The position numbers and the translations under genes are program-made. Shown here piece after piece: positions 10,999-23,370 of a stretch of DNA of 64,000 bases. The notes beneath the pieces were generated by a model. That model made no database searches and was not told the origin of the DNA. It saw nothing but the letters and a program-made list of their open reading frames with translations. The DNA is taken from NCBI GenBank assembly GCA_033398695.1, contig CM065818.1, forward strand, positions 34,992,001-35,056,000, written 5' to 3'. Numbering within the stretch: the first letter of the stretch is position 1; the number at the start of each line of letters is the position of its first letter. Source of the stretch: Orobanche coerulescens. Taxonomy: Eukaryota > Streptophyta > Magnoliopsida > Lamiales > Orobanchaceae.

Positions 10999-13964
10999 TG
11001 TAACACCCCCAATCCACTCAGGGATATTACACGCCGTAGACCCTCTCCTCGAGGATCTACCAGGCTGATAACTAAAATCAAACATCTAAATATCGCCTTT
11101 AAGGCTAAAATGGCTCAGTAGACAGACTTGGTCTTTCAATAATAACATACAACTCAATTCCAAACACATACCCACGCAGGGGTCAAAATACAATAAACTC
11201 CCGTACAACGGGGAAAAGATACTGCAGCGGAAAATAAAATACAACTAGACCAATACGACATCAACGGATCCTCGTGTGATTAGTATCGTTCATCTTTCAT
11301 CATCCTTCGTGCCGACCCTGTGCTATGCTCCAAAACCTGAATGCAAAAATAGACATCCACCCCCCGAATACTCGGGGGTTAGCAAAACTCCACTGTTTTG
11401 CTAGTGCAAGAACAAAGTGCAAATACGAGCCATACAATTCACATTCCACGAATAACAATAACCAGGAATCCTCAAAAATCCAAACGTAACGAAAAGCACT
11501 TCCCGAGGCAAGAGTTTAGTAAAATATTCTAAAACCGAAAGGTCACCAATCAAGGGAAATCAATTTATAAAACCGTTTAAATGCCATCGAGAGTTTTGAT
11601 AGAAAACAACTTAGGATTATCAAATCCTTATCTTTCCAAAAATCAACAGGGTCACAGCTCAAAGGTTTTGTTTTCACAAATAGAAAACCGACAATAATTC
11701 ACAGGGCCAGAGCCCAACATCACGTGTCCTCGACGGACATAAAAATCAACAAAACATAATCGCGCACACGCATCGCCTTGGGAACAGGGTAATACCATTG
11801 ATCCCGCCCGAGGCCTCGAAGGACCCTCCCGAGCTGGCTAGCGAAAAAAATCACACACATCTCACGGTTGGATCAATCGCTTGTTGCATCCTGGCCACAT
11901 GATCGCATGCCATGTGCCACCGTAGATTATCTCAGGCTCTCACGGTTGGATCAATCACTTGTTGCATCCTGACCACATGATCACGTGCCATGTGTCACCG
12001 TAGACCTTTAACCATATCCACACATTCACACAAATAACACAATGCAACAAAGATATCCAAACAATTCACTCAGAGGCATCAAACACTTAGCAAAACACCA
12101 CGTCAAACCACAACGCACCAAAATGAAATAATATACGTCCACACGCAAATACCAAGTGCATCATCAACACCAAATATATCCATAGGATTCACATAGTCAT
12201 TTACAAGACACACCATTCACAAAACACGCGCGTTTTGAAAGCAAGCCTTCAACAAGGCTAAACCGAATCTTTTGAAAGTTCAATTCAAACGACCAAACAA
12301 CCACATTTAGACGATCACTAATTATCATATCCATAAAACAAGAATAGTATGGACAAGGTACTTGCCTCGAATAAGAACAACGCGGAGAATCGACCGAAAT
12401 AGGTAGACACGAACCGACTACGAACCCGCCGACTCCACCGATCGCCAACTCGCGATAATAAACTACGGAGGACAATAACAACAATGAAAATGAATTCCAT
12501 AGCATGACTCAAAGCCGTTGAATTCAAAGAACGAACGACGAATGTTCAAGTGTTTTCCCCAAAATGGCCAAGAACACGATTCGTCCCGACAAAATACGAA
12601 AACGGAATTCCAAGTTGAAATATGGATATACAATACATAGAATATGTTTAACAACATCATTTAACCATAATCGATCCATCAAAAATGGATGAAAAACGAG
12701 ATCGAGAACAAATCCCCCAAAAAGTCGATTCGAAGGAAATCAAGAAATATACTTCGATTCGACGAAGAACAATGGATTAAATGATGTTAAACACAAGAAT
12801 AATACCAAGATTAATCATACCCATCATGAATTAATCAACAACACGGAACGAATCGTAAAAAAATGCAAAAAACCCCAATTTCACGAAATTAGGGTTCTGA
12901 GGAAGATTACCTTGATTCGCTGGATCAAAGGATGATAACGGATGGTTAATTGATGTTATGAACTCAATAACTTCGTGGATTTGTTTTTAAAAAACATGGC
13001 TCCACGATCTCTAAGTCTCCAGCCGCAGAAGAGAAAGGTAGGAAATGAAAAACGAGATGAAATGTGACTGCTCTGTCACATTTATACTGGGCCGGACTAG
13101 CGCGCGCTAGGCTGCCGAGCTAGCGTGCGCTATCGGCCCAGGCCGCAGTCCAGTACCCACACTGCCCTACTGACTCGGCCAGGTAGCGTGCGCAGCCTTC
13201 CGGCCGTAGCGCGCGCTACCACTGCCAGTAGCGTCGCAATGCCCGATGGCGTGCGCTACCCGCCGAGCATGACCGATTCGAGAACCCACGGACTCCACCG
13301 CCTGCACCGATAGTGTGCGTTAGGCGGCCGATAGCGTGCGCTACACTGCCGGTTAAGCGCGTGCAGCCTTCCGGCCGTAAGCGTCACGCTACGCCGGTTC
13401 TGCCGCACCCGTCCGGCCGGTGCCGCAATCGTCCGGCGATCTGCAACCGTCCGGCCAGTGCTCGAACACCAGGGCTCGACGACTCGATTTCCGAAAACGT
13501 ACGGAACGAACACGACGAAAAGTTCGCGGACAACATCAACGACTCGAAATGAAAACATAATGCAATAATTAATCATACGCGACCAAGAAACAGGTCGAGA
13601 CAACAATTACAGATACGGATACCCGTAACTCTTAAGAAATTACAAAAATGGCCCAAAACGCCCGAAAATCACGATACGTGATCGAATAACCAAACCGAAT
13701 TCACAACACGTCTAACAAAGTTAAACGGACTTACAGGAAACTCGAAACAGCAGTTTCGAACGAGATTCGCAAGAATCGAACTCAAGTGCGGAAAAGTCGC
13801 TAAAAAGCACGGAACTCAACAAAATGACACCGAAACGATCTCGGATGTCAAAAAGTGTAGAATTAATTATTCTCAGAACGATGAAACGGTCATAAGCGAG
13901 TCGTCAAAACGGACTCTCGCCGAAAAAATAAAATTACCGAAAATCGAAAATTGCGGATATTACA
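10999..13964 (-). mobile_element. Complete LTR, array A (2,966 bp)
   Basis: Collinear with the LTR at 5299. The TATA box is at 13080-13086. The palindrome cluster (about 13098-13395) shows many 1-4 bp gaps and insertions relative to the first LTR, while flanking sequence is nearly unchanged. Confidence 0.88.
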
Positions 13965-16700
13965 TTCTACCCTCCTTAAAAGAAGTTTCGTCCCGAAACT
14001 AAAATAAGTAGGGAGGAGCAACATCCCGCCAGAAAACACTCAACGAGATACACAAGAACCGAAACTCGCGCCAACGACGGAACGCCACAAGCAACGCAAA
14101 GAGACATACGGCGTGAAAACACGCCCCACGATGACCAACACAACGCCACCGGTAGAAACATAATAAAATCAACAAGTGACAAGCGTCATCAAACAGACAA
14201 TACAATCGAGTCGATTATCCGGACAATCACAAAACACAACGAACGAAAATCAATAGGATTGACCAACCCAACGGTACATCAATCAAAACGCGAGCCAACC
14301 GCTGAACAAATACGGAATTCCACCGCCCAAGGGTTGGAAGATTGAATACGAGACTAACTTCCCGAACTTAAGGGAATTAGGAAGGAGCCTGAACGCTCAA
14401 CAATCATGAAACGAGAACAAAATCAAACAAACAAACGATCGAGACAACAAAAATCGAACAATCATGTCCGAAACACGAAGGATAATAAAATTTAAACAAC
14501 AACTCTCAGGACGATCTGGTGAGAACTACAAGACATGCATTCCCATAAGATCCACCGGAAAAGGAATAGCGATTGAAAAGTCACAACGACAAATAAGTTA
14601 TTCCGAAATAATACCACACTCGTTCGATCAACAAAAGCAAGGGGCAGGACAAGCCCAGAAATGTCAACGAACATAAACGAGTCGACAGAGTCGAAAACAC
14701 AAGAGTTCCAAATCCGATCCACTTCGAATAAAAGAACTAATAGAACCAGATGATGCCACTCCCGAACAAGGTTCACAAGAATCGAACCGAACTCGAAAAG
14801 TCACAGCGATAACCAGATCGACCCACAACAAGATCACAGTTCGTTCGGACGATGAAACCGAAATACAGAACAAGTTCAGAAAGTAACAACGAACACGAGC
14901 GAGTCGATAGAATTGAGAAAGAGAAAATGCAGAAGCCAAAAATAATATGGGTATTATATTCGACCTCTTATAAAAGAAATGTCGTCCCCGCAGTTCACAA
15001 CAACGGAAACAAGTTAACCACACAAAAAGCAACCGACAGAAAAATCTCCACTGGGCCTCTCAGAGCCGATCCTGATAACTGTCTTTGAAGCGCGAACTCC
15101 GAAAGTCTCGGTAGCCACCCGCAAACTGAATTCGGTGTCCTCGAGTCCGCACTTTCGAAATGTGTTACCGAGAAGGACAATTTACACGTGCATGCCCCAG
15201 CACATCACGGTTGAAACGTCTCGGCTCGGCATACCGAAAATACAAAATGCTAGATATAATGGGGCATAACATCGCAAAACAACATAGCAGAGATGCCAAC
15301 TCAGCACAACAAAGAATCATAACACATATCATATACAACGATTTCCATCGTAAAGTAATACACACACAAACAATACAGCAACGACGGTATCGTTCGGCAA
15401 CCTTAACGGCCCGAACAATAACTAGCACATAATTACAAACATCGTGAAACAATCACACATGTACACAAACGTACAAACCCAAGCTTTAACAGCTCACACA
15501 GGTGCGATAACACTCAAGTCACCACGAAATGACAACATTAAAGATCGTCATCACACCTCCCACAAAGAGACAACAAATACATATGCGTGGCGAACGACTC
15601 AACGTTCACACCACCAATTCAATCACAATTCGGAGGGCTAACACCCTAACAACAATACCAACATCATAAACACCTTCTCCGACCAAAAGCAGGAAATGAT
15701 GGGTTTTAAAACGAAAACCACCTTTTGAAGACAGTTTGGAAACACCAGTTGATCTTGAGTATCATTTTACAAAAAGTTGAACAAACATCATTTTCGAGAC
15801 TTTGAAAATCATCTTGCGTTTGAACAAAAATGAGGACACCTTTCTTTTAGTGAAAAACTTTCAAAAATATTCGACCCTTGGGTCTAAGCAACTGCATTTG
15901 AGAATATCTCAAAATGTTTTTGGTCCTCAACTGGAAAAATTTTGAAATGTATTGCGGCATTAGAAAGCACCTTAAAAACACCGCAATAAAATAATTCGTT
16001 TTAAAAGTACGTCTCGAATTTGAATTTTCTAAGATACTCAAGGTTTTCAAAGATAATTTAATGGGCTATAATGCCTAAAAACTTCAGGTAATTACGCAAA
16101 ACATTATAGCGCCGTGGGTCCCGCGCCGGAACTCACCAGGCTAAAAACCATTTACAACGTTAAAAAGGCCGATGACGGTAATATTTCAAAAACTCACAAA
16201 AGCCATTTACAAAATACTAAGTACCGTCACAAGAATTTGGCAAAACGATCAAGGCCATAACGCCAAAAACTCGGTTAAAGGAATCGGTTTTCGAAATCAA
16301 ACTCAATTGGCAAAAGGCCGAAAGCCATTTGAAAGAACTCACGCGGCGGAAAAAAATTACAGTCCAAGATACACAATCCAGGACACAACTCCTCATATGA
16401 ACGAAATATGAGAGTCAAATAACCACATATCAAGAAATCAAAATCCATAAGAGGATTCCGTCACTAATCAAATAATCATAAAAATAGCTCGTGTCACACG
16501 AGGCACAACACAAAGAAAGGAGACTTACATCCACAGGTCGCACGAAGATGATGATCGCCCACGATACTAATCACGACCAACAAACTCATACGATGCGTCG
16601 CGACACGACTCAGTCAGATAAAATCCGACGAGACAAAACTCAACAGACACCACTGACCCGACATCCTAGGTTTCCACAACCTAAGATCCGATACCATTTA
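13965..16700 (-). mobile_element. Internal region, unit 3 of array A (2,736 bp)
   Basis: Nearly identical to unit 2 and shares its private variants against unit 1 (for example AAGCAACTG near 15888). Indels are clustered around 15083-15165. The polypurine tract lies at the left end and the primer site at 16685-16696. No coding gene. Confidence 0.85.
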
Positions 16701-19632
16701 TGTAACACCCCCAATCCACTCAGGGATATTACACGCCGTAGACCCTCTCCTCGAGGATCTACCAGGCTGATAACTAAAATCAAACATCTAAACATCGCCT
16801 TTAAGGCTAAAATGGCCGGCTTGGTCTTTCAATAATAACATACAACTCAATTCCAAACACATACCCACGCAGGGGTCAAAATACAATAAACTCCCGTACA
16901 ACGGAAAAGAAAATACAACTAGACCAATACGACATCAACGGATCCTCGTGTGATTAGTATCGTTCATCTTTCATTATCCTTCGTTCCGACCCTGTGCTAT
17001 GCTCCAAAACCTGAATGCAAAAATAGACATCCACCCCCCGAATACTCGGGGGTTAGCAAAACTCCACTGTTTTGCTAGTGCAAGAACAAAGTGCAAATAC
17101 GAGCCATACAATTCACATTCCACGAATAACAATAACCAGGAATCCTCAAAAATCCAAACATAACGAAAAGCACTTCCCGAGGCAAGAGTTTAGTAAAATA
17201 TTCTAAAACCGAAAGGTCACAAATCAAGGGAAAGCAATTTATAAAACAGTTTAAATGCCATCGAGAGTTTTGATAGAAAACAACTTAGGATTATCAAATC
17301 CTTATCTTTCCAAAAATCAACAGGGTCACAGCCCAAAGGTTTTGTTTTCACAAATAGAACACCGACAATAATTCACAGGGCCAGAGCCCAACATCACGTG
17401 TCCTCGACGGACATAAAAATCAACAAAACATAATCGCGCACGCGCATCGCCTTGGGAACAGGGTAATACCATTGATACCGCCCGAGGCCTCGAAGGACCC
17501 TCCCGAGCTGGCTAGCGAAACAAATCACACACATCTCACGGTTGGATCAATCGCTTGTTGCATCCTGGCCACATGATCGCATGCCATGTGCCACCGTAGA
17601 TTATCTCAGGCTCTCACGGTTGGATCAATCACTTGTTGCATCCTGACCACATGATCACGTGCCATGTGTCACCGTAGACCTTTAACCATATCCACACATT
17701 CACACAAATAACACAATGCAACAAAGATATCCAAACAATTCACTCAGAGGCATCAAACACTTAGCAAAACACCACGTCAAACCACAACGCACCAAAATGA
17801 AATAATATACGTCCACACGCAAATACCAAGTGCATCATCAACACCAAATATATCCATAGGATTCACATAGTCATTTACAAGACACACCATTCACAAAACA
17901 CGCGCGTTTTGAAAGCAAGCCTTCAACAAGGCTAAACCGAATCTTTTGAAAGTTCAATTCAAACGACCAAACAACCACATTTAGACGATCACTAATTATC
18001 ATATCCATAAAACAAGAATAGTATGGACAAGGTACTTGCCTCGAATAAGAACAACGCGGAGAAACGACCGAAATAGGTAGACACGAACCGACTACGAACC
18101 CGCCGACTCCACCGATCGCCAACTCGCGATAATAAACTACGGAGGACAATAACAACAATGAAAATGAATTCCATAGCATGACTCAAAGCCGTTGAATTCA
18201 AAGAACGAACGACGAATGTTCAAGTGTTTTCCCCAAAACGGCCAAGAACACGATTCGTCCCGACAAAACACGAAAATGGAATTCCAAGTTGAAATATGGA
18301 TATACAATCCATATAATATGTTTAACAACATCATTTAACCATAATCGATCCATCAAAAACGGATGAAAAACGAGATCGAGAACAAATCCCCCAAAAAGTC
18401 GATTCGAAGGAAATCAAGAAATATACTTTGATTCGACGAAGAACAATGGATTAAATGATGTTAAACACAAGAATAATACCAAGATTAATCATACCCATCA
18501 TGAATTAATCAACAACACGGAACGAATCGGACAAAAATGCAAAAACCCCCCAGATTCATGAAATTAGGGTTCTAAGGAAGATTACCTTGATTCGCTGGAT
18601 CAAAGGATGATAACGGATGGTTGATTCATGTTATGAACTCAATAACTTCGTGGATTTGTTTTTAAACAACATGGCTCCATGATCTCTAAGTCTCCAGCCG
18701 CGGAAGAGAAAGGTAGGAAATGAAAAACGAGATGAAATGTGACTGCTCTGTCACATTTATACTGGGCCGGACTAGCGCGCGCTAGGCTGCCGAGCTAGCG
18801 TCTTCTTATCGGCCCAGGCCGCGATCCGGTGCCCACACCGCCCTACGGCTTCGACCCGGGTAGCGTCGCGACCTTCCGGCCGTGGCGCGCTACCCGCCGA
18901 TAAAGCGTCGCAATGCCCGCGATGAGCGTCGCTACTGCCGAGCATGACCGATTCGAACCTCCTTGGACTCCACTGTCCGGACCCGATAAGCGTCGTTAGG
19001 CGGCCGATAAGCGTGCGCTACACTGCCGGTTAGCGCGCAGCCTTCCGGCCGTGGCGTCGCTTACGCCGGTTCTGCCGCACCCATCCGGCCGGTGCCGCAA
19101 TCGTCCGGCGATCCATAGCCGTCGGCCGGTGCTCGAACACGGGGCTCGGCGACTCGATTTCCAGCGTGCGGAACGAACACGACGAAAAGTTCGCGGACAA
19201 CATCAACGACTCGAAATGAAAACATAATGCAATAATTAATCATACGCGACCAAGAAACAGGTCGAGACAACAATTACAGATACGGATACCCGTAACTCTT
19301 AAGAAATTACAAAAATGGCCCAAAACGCCCAAAAATCACGATACGTGATCGAATAACCAAACCGAAGTTCACAACACGTCTAACAAAGTTAAACATACTT
19401 ACAGGAAACTCGAAACAGCAGTTTCGAACGAGATTCGCAAGAATCGAACTCAAGTGCGGAAAAGTCGCTAAAAAGCACAGAACTCAACAAAACGACACCG
19501 AAACGATCTCGGATGTCAAAAATTGTAGAATTAATTATTCTCAGAACGATGAAATGGTCATAAGCGAGTCGTCAAAACGGACTCTCGCCGAAAAAAGAAA
19601 ATTGCTGAAAATCGAAAATTGCGGATATTACA
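16701..19632 (-). mobile_element. Complete LTR at right end of array A (2,932 bp), 5' LTR in element sense
   Basis: This is the outermost 5' LTR of the array. Its U3 terminus (TGTAATATCCGC on the minus strand) abuts GTGGG at 19633. The TATA box is at 18755-18761. The region 18790-19150 is heavily altered by small indels and substitutions at GC-rich palindromes compared with its sisters. Confidence 0.88.
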
Positions 19633-19637
19633 GTGGG
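19633..19637. other. Target-site duplication GTGGG, right of array A
   Basis: Exact copy of 2753-2757, directly after the array A terminus. Confidence 0.85.
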
Positions 19638-19694
19638 TTCCATCTCGGGGCCCACGACGCTGTAATATTCCCGGTCGGATCTGGGGGTGTTACA
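19638..19694 (+). mobile_element. LTR of family D, right part (57 bp)
   Basis: Resumes the family D LTR interrupted at 2757. It contains TGTAATATTCCC followed by GGGGGTGTTACA, the conserved terminal hairpin arrangement, and ends at 19694. The next bases, TGAAT, are the expected target-site duplication; its partner should lie left of the window. Confidence 0.75.
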
Positions 19695-20698
19695 TGAATG
19701 AAAGAAACAAGCACAATGTTTATTTATAGAAGAAAAAGAAGGTAAATATTGTTTGACAAGTATGTGATTGCGTTGATTGCGCTTCAACTTCTCAATTAGA
19801 ATAATGAATGCATTTATCGCGTATCACTTTTTTATTCAGAAAATCTCACCACACAACAAAAAGAAAAGATACTTACGGATAAGTACAGTAGTTGTGATTG
19901 TGGCTCACATCTTCCTCTGATTTTACGTTCAGAAACGGCCTAAACGCCTTCTATGAGTCGGGGAGAAGCTTCCCATCCAATTTTCTTACAAATTGGCAAA
20001 CAGGGTCTTTTAACATCAGATTCCCAAGACGTTGTTCATATTCTGGTTTGAATTTAATCCACAAACATCGAATTCCGTAATGTACGAGTCCACTAGGATG
20101 CGTGTCAAGAGAAATTTCGATATTATCTAAATTCTCTTTATTCAGACCATCCTTAATGAACTGAATTTTATCTTCTCTGTTTGTAGATGGAATTCCTAAA
20201 GATCGACATTTTAAATTACAGTTCCATCTAGCACATTTATAACAAACGGCTATCATCTTTGCTCGTCGTTTCTTCGCATATGAACTTTTTCCAAGCCCTG
20301 GTAAAAATCTAGTCGGTGTTTCTGTGAATTCACCCTCTATTCTTACTTTGGCTTCAATTATGAATCTTATGTCAAAAGTTATGCTTTTATTCATAAGCAA
20401 CCTCATCCTTTCAAGTCTCGTCTTATAAATCTTTAAAATGACATTTTTGCTCAGAAAGGGAAATCTTTTTTCGATTTTTTCAAAGTTTCATCCATTATAA
20501 AAAAATGAAAATAAATGAAGAAAATATCTACAAATATCAGTTGTTGTGGGAAACTGAAAAATCCGACTTTAATAGTCACGGAGTACCGTTATCCGCCACT
20601 TGACCGGACAAACACAATTTAGTACTAAGTTACAATGTCGAGAAACGTATACCTATAAAAATAGTTTACAATATAAGATTTCAAATATAACTTATACT
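19695..20698 (-). mobile_element. Start of internal region of an Athila-like element
   Basis: AT-rich sequence between the family D insertion and a tRNA-Asp primer-binding site on the minus strand. By position it is the 5' leader and start of the internal region of a minus-strand element. It holds one ORF (19951-20406). Nothing else is recognised. Confidence 0.55.
19951..20406 (-). CDS. Hypothetical protein with a CX2CX4CX3C cluster
   Basis: A 151-residue frame that I do not recognise. It is basic in its first half (KKRRAK near residues 45-50), followed by four cysteines, C55, C58, C63 and C67, in the segment CYKCARWNCNLKC, a possible small metal-binding knuckle. The C-terminal half contains W and charged residues like a genuine protein and no low-complexity sequence. 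The frame stays open for 27 codons upstream of the chosen ATG, to a stop at 20488-20490, so the true start or a splice junction could be upstream. It begins about 290 bp downstream of the tRNA-Asp primer site on the same strand, where a gag or extra 5' ORF of an LTR element would lie. It does not look like a typical gag, so it may instead be a captured host-gene fragment. Confidence 0.45.
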   Translation of the reverse strand: MRLLMNKSITFDIRFIIEAKVRIEGEFTETPTRFLPGLGKSSYAKKRRAKMIAVCYKCARWNCNLKCRSLGIPSTNREDKIQFIKDGLNKENLDNIEISLDTHPSGLVHYGIRCLWIKFKPEYEQRLGNLMLKDPVCQFVRKLDGKLLPDS

Positions 20699-20716
20699 TC
20701 CCCGGCAACGGCGCCA
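20699..20716 (-). other. Primer-binding site complementary to tRNA-Asp
   Basis: The minus strand reads TGGCGCCGTTGCCGGGGA, the exact complement of the plant tRNA-Asp 3' end including CCA. tRNA-Asp priming is characteristic of the Athila lineage of Ty3-gypsy elements. The site lies 6 bp after the LTR end (…CGTATCA on the minus strand). Confidence 0.85.
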
Positions 20717-20722
20717 AAAACT

Positions 20723-21596
20723 TGATACGTTTTTAGTGTAACTATCGCAAGTGCACGATATCGTATCAAGTAGTAAAGTGGACTTTTTGAGTCCGGTTTA
20801 TCGATCCCACAAGGAAATTTGGTTATAATTTGAATTATACACTATTAGTCTATTTTTATAGATACTAATATGAGTGAAACACACAATTAAAAAGTTTGGT
20901 TTAATATTTGCAAAGAAAATGCAATAATAGTTCTAATATTATAAGGAAATAAAAAGATAGCAATAATAATAGATTGATTAACGATAAAATGAAATAGTTG
21001 GGATTACAAACTTAGTTCGTCATTAGTTATAAAAGATGTATAGGAGATCATAAGATGAATTTACTTATTATGTTGTGTAGATTCGATTTTCCTTAAAAAG
21101 ACGGTTTCTCTTTCGAACTATAAAATGCCCCTTACATATTGAATCAATCCACTATATTTCTATGTTGATTGGCTTCAATACATAGCATTAGGATTTATGA
21201 AAATAACTCAAAGAATCATATAAGGACTAGAGGTATATTTCTATCCCCTAGAACAACTTAGAGTGAAGATCATTTGATCTAATCAAACATATTTTCTTTC
21301 GAAACATATGAAGACCATAAATATGGTCATTTATTGGCCAAATAAATAAAGATTGTTAAAACAATGAAAATCACACACAATAATAAGTAATTCAAAATAG
21401 ATCTTTTATACAAACATAAATAACATGACTAACCTTGTTTATAATCCCAACTAAAGGTTACTTAGCCCATGAAGGGTTTATTATACATATTACAAGCTTT
21501 GGTGGTCATTATTAGTTGAATCAAGAGAAAGAATTGATCCTAACTCCCTTAGTAGATAAAGGAGATAGAAGCAATAAACTCTCTGAACAACATATG
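20723..21596 (-). mobile_element. 5' LTR of Athila-like element, R/U5 side (left part)
   Basis: The LTR ends at 20723 (TGATACG on plus, CGTATCA on minus), next to the tRNA-Asp primer site. Terminal bases contain an inverted pair TGATACG and CGTATCA. The LTR is interrupted at 21596 by array B and resumes at 45863. It is AT-rich and unrelated to families A-D. Confidence 0.65.
21592..21596. other. Target-site duplication ATATG, left of array B
   Basis: ATATG abuts the first LTR base at 21597 and is repeated at 45858-45862 directly after the last LTR of the array. Confidence 0.9.
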
Positions 21597-21973
21597 TGTA
21601 ATATCCGCAATTTTGAATTTCGGTAATTTTCTTTTTTCGGAGGAAGTTCGTTTTGACAACTCTATCATGACCGTTTCGTCATTCCGAGAATGATTAATTC
21701 TGCACTTTTTGTCATCCGAGTTCGTTTCGGTGACGTTTTGTTGAGTTCCGTGTCCTTGATCGACTTTTTCACGTGGGAGTTCGACTTTGTAAAGTCACCA
21801 TTAATTCTTGGAAACTCCAAAAATTCTGAATCTTTGCAACATTATAGAGAATCAAGTTAGATTTTCAATGGTTTAAACGGTGAGTCAATCGGAGTCCAGA
21901 CGAAGGAGTTATGGTCGAAATAGCGAAGACTGCACGGTGTGCCTTTTTGGCGTTGAAGGAGGTCGCACTGCAG

Positions 21974-22065
21974 CCGCGGCACACTCAGGCTGTGCCGCGG
22001 CACTAAGATGATTCCTGGGCATTTTTGGTGCCCCTGGGCCGCGGCACACTTGTCCTGTGCCGCGG
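21974..22065. repeat. Twin CCGCGG hairpins in family B U3
   Basis: Two inverted repeats have the same 10-bp stem, CCGCGGCACA paired with TGTGCCGCGG. The first spans 21974-22000 with loop CTCAGGC, the second 22039-22065 with loop CTTGTCC. Both loops are 7 nt. Counterparts lie near 27412-27505, 32815-32908, 38223-38322 and 43620-43722; some are degraded by small indels. They occupy the LTR position held by TAGCGYRCGCTA palindromes in the other families. Confidence 0.85.
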
Positions 22066-23082
22066 CACACGGGCTTTTTCTGCGTTTTTTAGCAGATTTG
22101 TGAGGAGAAAAACTTCATTTTTTCTCCTCTCTTCTTCCTCCTTCATCTTAGGCGATTTGATGGCGATTTTGGGCGATTTGAGTTCTCCAAAACTTGTAGA
22201 GATCATCATCCTCAAGTCTTGTTGAAGATTTTCGACCTCTACTTGAATCCTTCATCCAAATCAAGGTATATTTCTTGATTATCCTTCAAGTTGACTTTTT
22301 GGAGAAATTGTTCTTGATTTCGTTTCTAATCCGATTTTGATACATAGATTGGTGTAGTATGATGTTATTAATCATGTTCTATGGGTTGTATATCCATATA
22401 TCAAGTTTGTTTAACTCGATCGACGATTCGAGTGTTCTTGGGAATTATTGAACATTTAGTGTTCGATTAAATGTCCCAATGAGTTTCCCTTCGATAGCTT
22501 GTTGGGATTTCCGTTGTTTTGGCCTTGATTCTCGTCGTAACCATGTGTTATTGTTACTTCCGGAGGTTTATAGGTGTTCGAGGATTCCGATGTTGAATTC
22601 CGTTTGGTGATTGATGATTCGTGTGGTGTTATTCACGTAATACTCGTGGTGCTATCGCGTTCTTGATTTTGTTCGGGGGTTCGGGGCTATTCGACCGCGT
22701 CCTATCCGTCGTCTCGTTGCGATTGTGATTTCGAGGCAAGTACCTTGCCCATACTATTCTTGTTTTTATGAATATGATAATTGGTGATCGTCTTTATATA
22801 TTCATTTGATTGTTTGAAACGAGTTTTCAAAAGATTTGGTTAGCCTTGTTAAAGGCCCTCTTTCAAAATCGTATGTGTTTTGTGATTGGTGTGTTTCTGG
22901 AACGAGTATGTGAATCTTATGGACATGTTTGGTGTTGATGATGCACTTAGTGTTTGCGTGTGGACGTATAATGTTTCATTTCGGTGCATTGTGGTTTGAC
23001 GTGTTGTTTTACTAAGTGTTTGATGCCTCTGGGTGAATTGTTTGGATATCCTTGGTGTGATATGTTACTCGTGCTTGAGTTT

Positions 23083-23370
23083 GATTCGCTAGCCAGCTCG
23101 GGAGGGTCCTTCGAGGCCTCGAGTGGGATTCGTGGCTTCGTCCCGGTCCTAGGTGACGTGTGGTGCTTGTGTTGCTTTGTGATATGTTATTTGTGCATGA
23201 TTGATTCGCTAGCCAGCTCGGGAGGGTCCTTCGAGGCCTCGAGTGGGATTCGTGGCTTCGTCCCGGTCCTAGGTGACGTGTGGTGCTTGAGTATTTCGCT
23301 AGCCAGCTCGGGAGGGTCCGACGGGATCACGGGGTGGGATTTGTGGCTTCGTCCCGGTCCTAGGCGATGT
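23083..23370 (+). repeat. Three-copy GC-rich tandem repeat in family B LTR
   Basis: Copies start at about 23083, 23203 and 23295, each with CTAGCCAGCTCGGGAGGGTC, then GGATT(C/T)GTGGCTTCGTCCCGG. The first two are 120 bp apart. A fourth diverged copy follows near 23399. One unit of the same block occurs in A and C LTRs. Open frames across it (up to 220 codons in LTR 2) exist only because of the repeat. Confidence 0.85.

Larger units (their letters stand above)
2758..19632 (-). mobile_element. Array A: tandem concatemer of a non-coding LTR element
   Basis: Read on the minus strand this is LTR-internal-LTR-internal-LTR-internal-partial LTR, with LTR edges at 5299, 10999 and 16701 (periods 5700 and 5702). 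Three LTRs of 2.93-2.97 kb are complete. The leftmost LTR and its internal region are fused by a deletion. The LTR termini, the tRNA-iMet primer site and the polypurine tract are canonical. No gag or pol domain is recognisable, so this is a LARD-type non-autonomous element, probably mobilised by a Ty3-gypsy chromovirus. One GTGGG duplication bounds the whole array, so it occupies a single insertion site. Confidence 0.88.

Noticed and set aside
20699..20716. A tRNA-Asp gene fragment
   Set aside because: Only the acceptor end is present, with no arms; position beside an LTR end makes it a primer-binding site.
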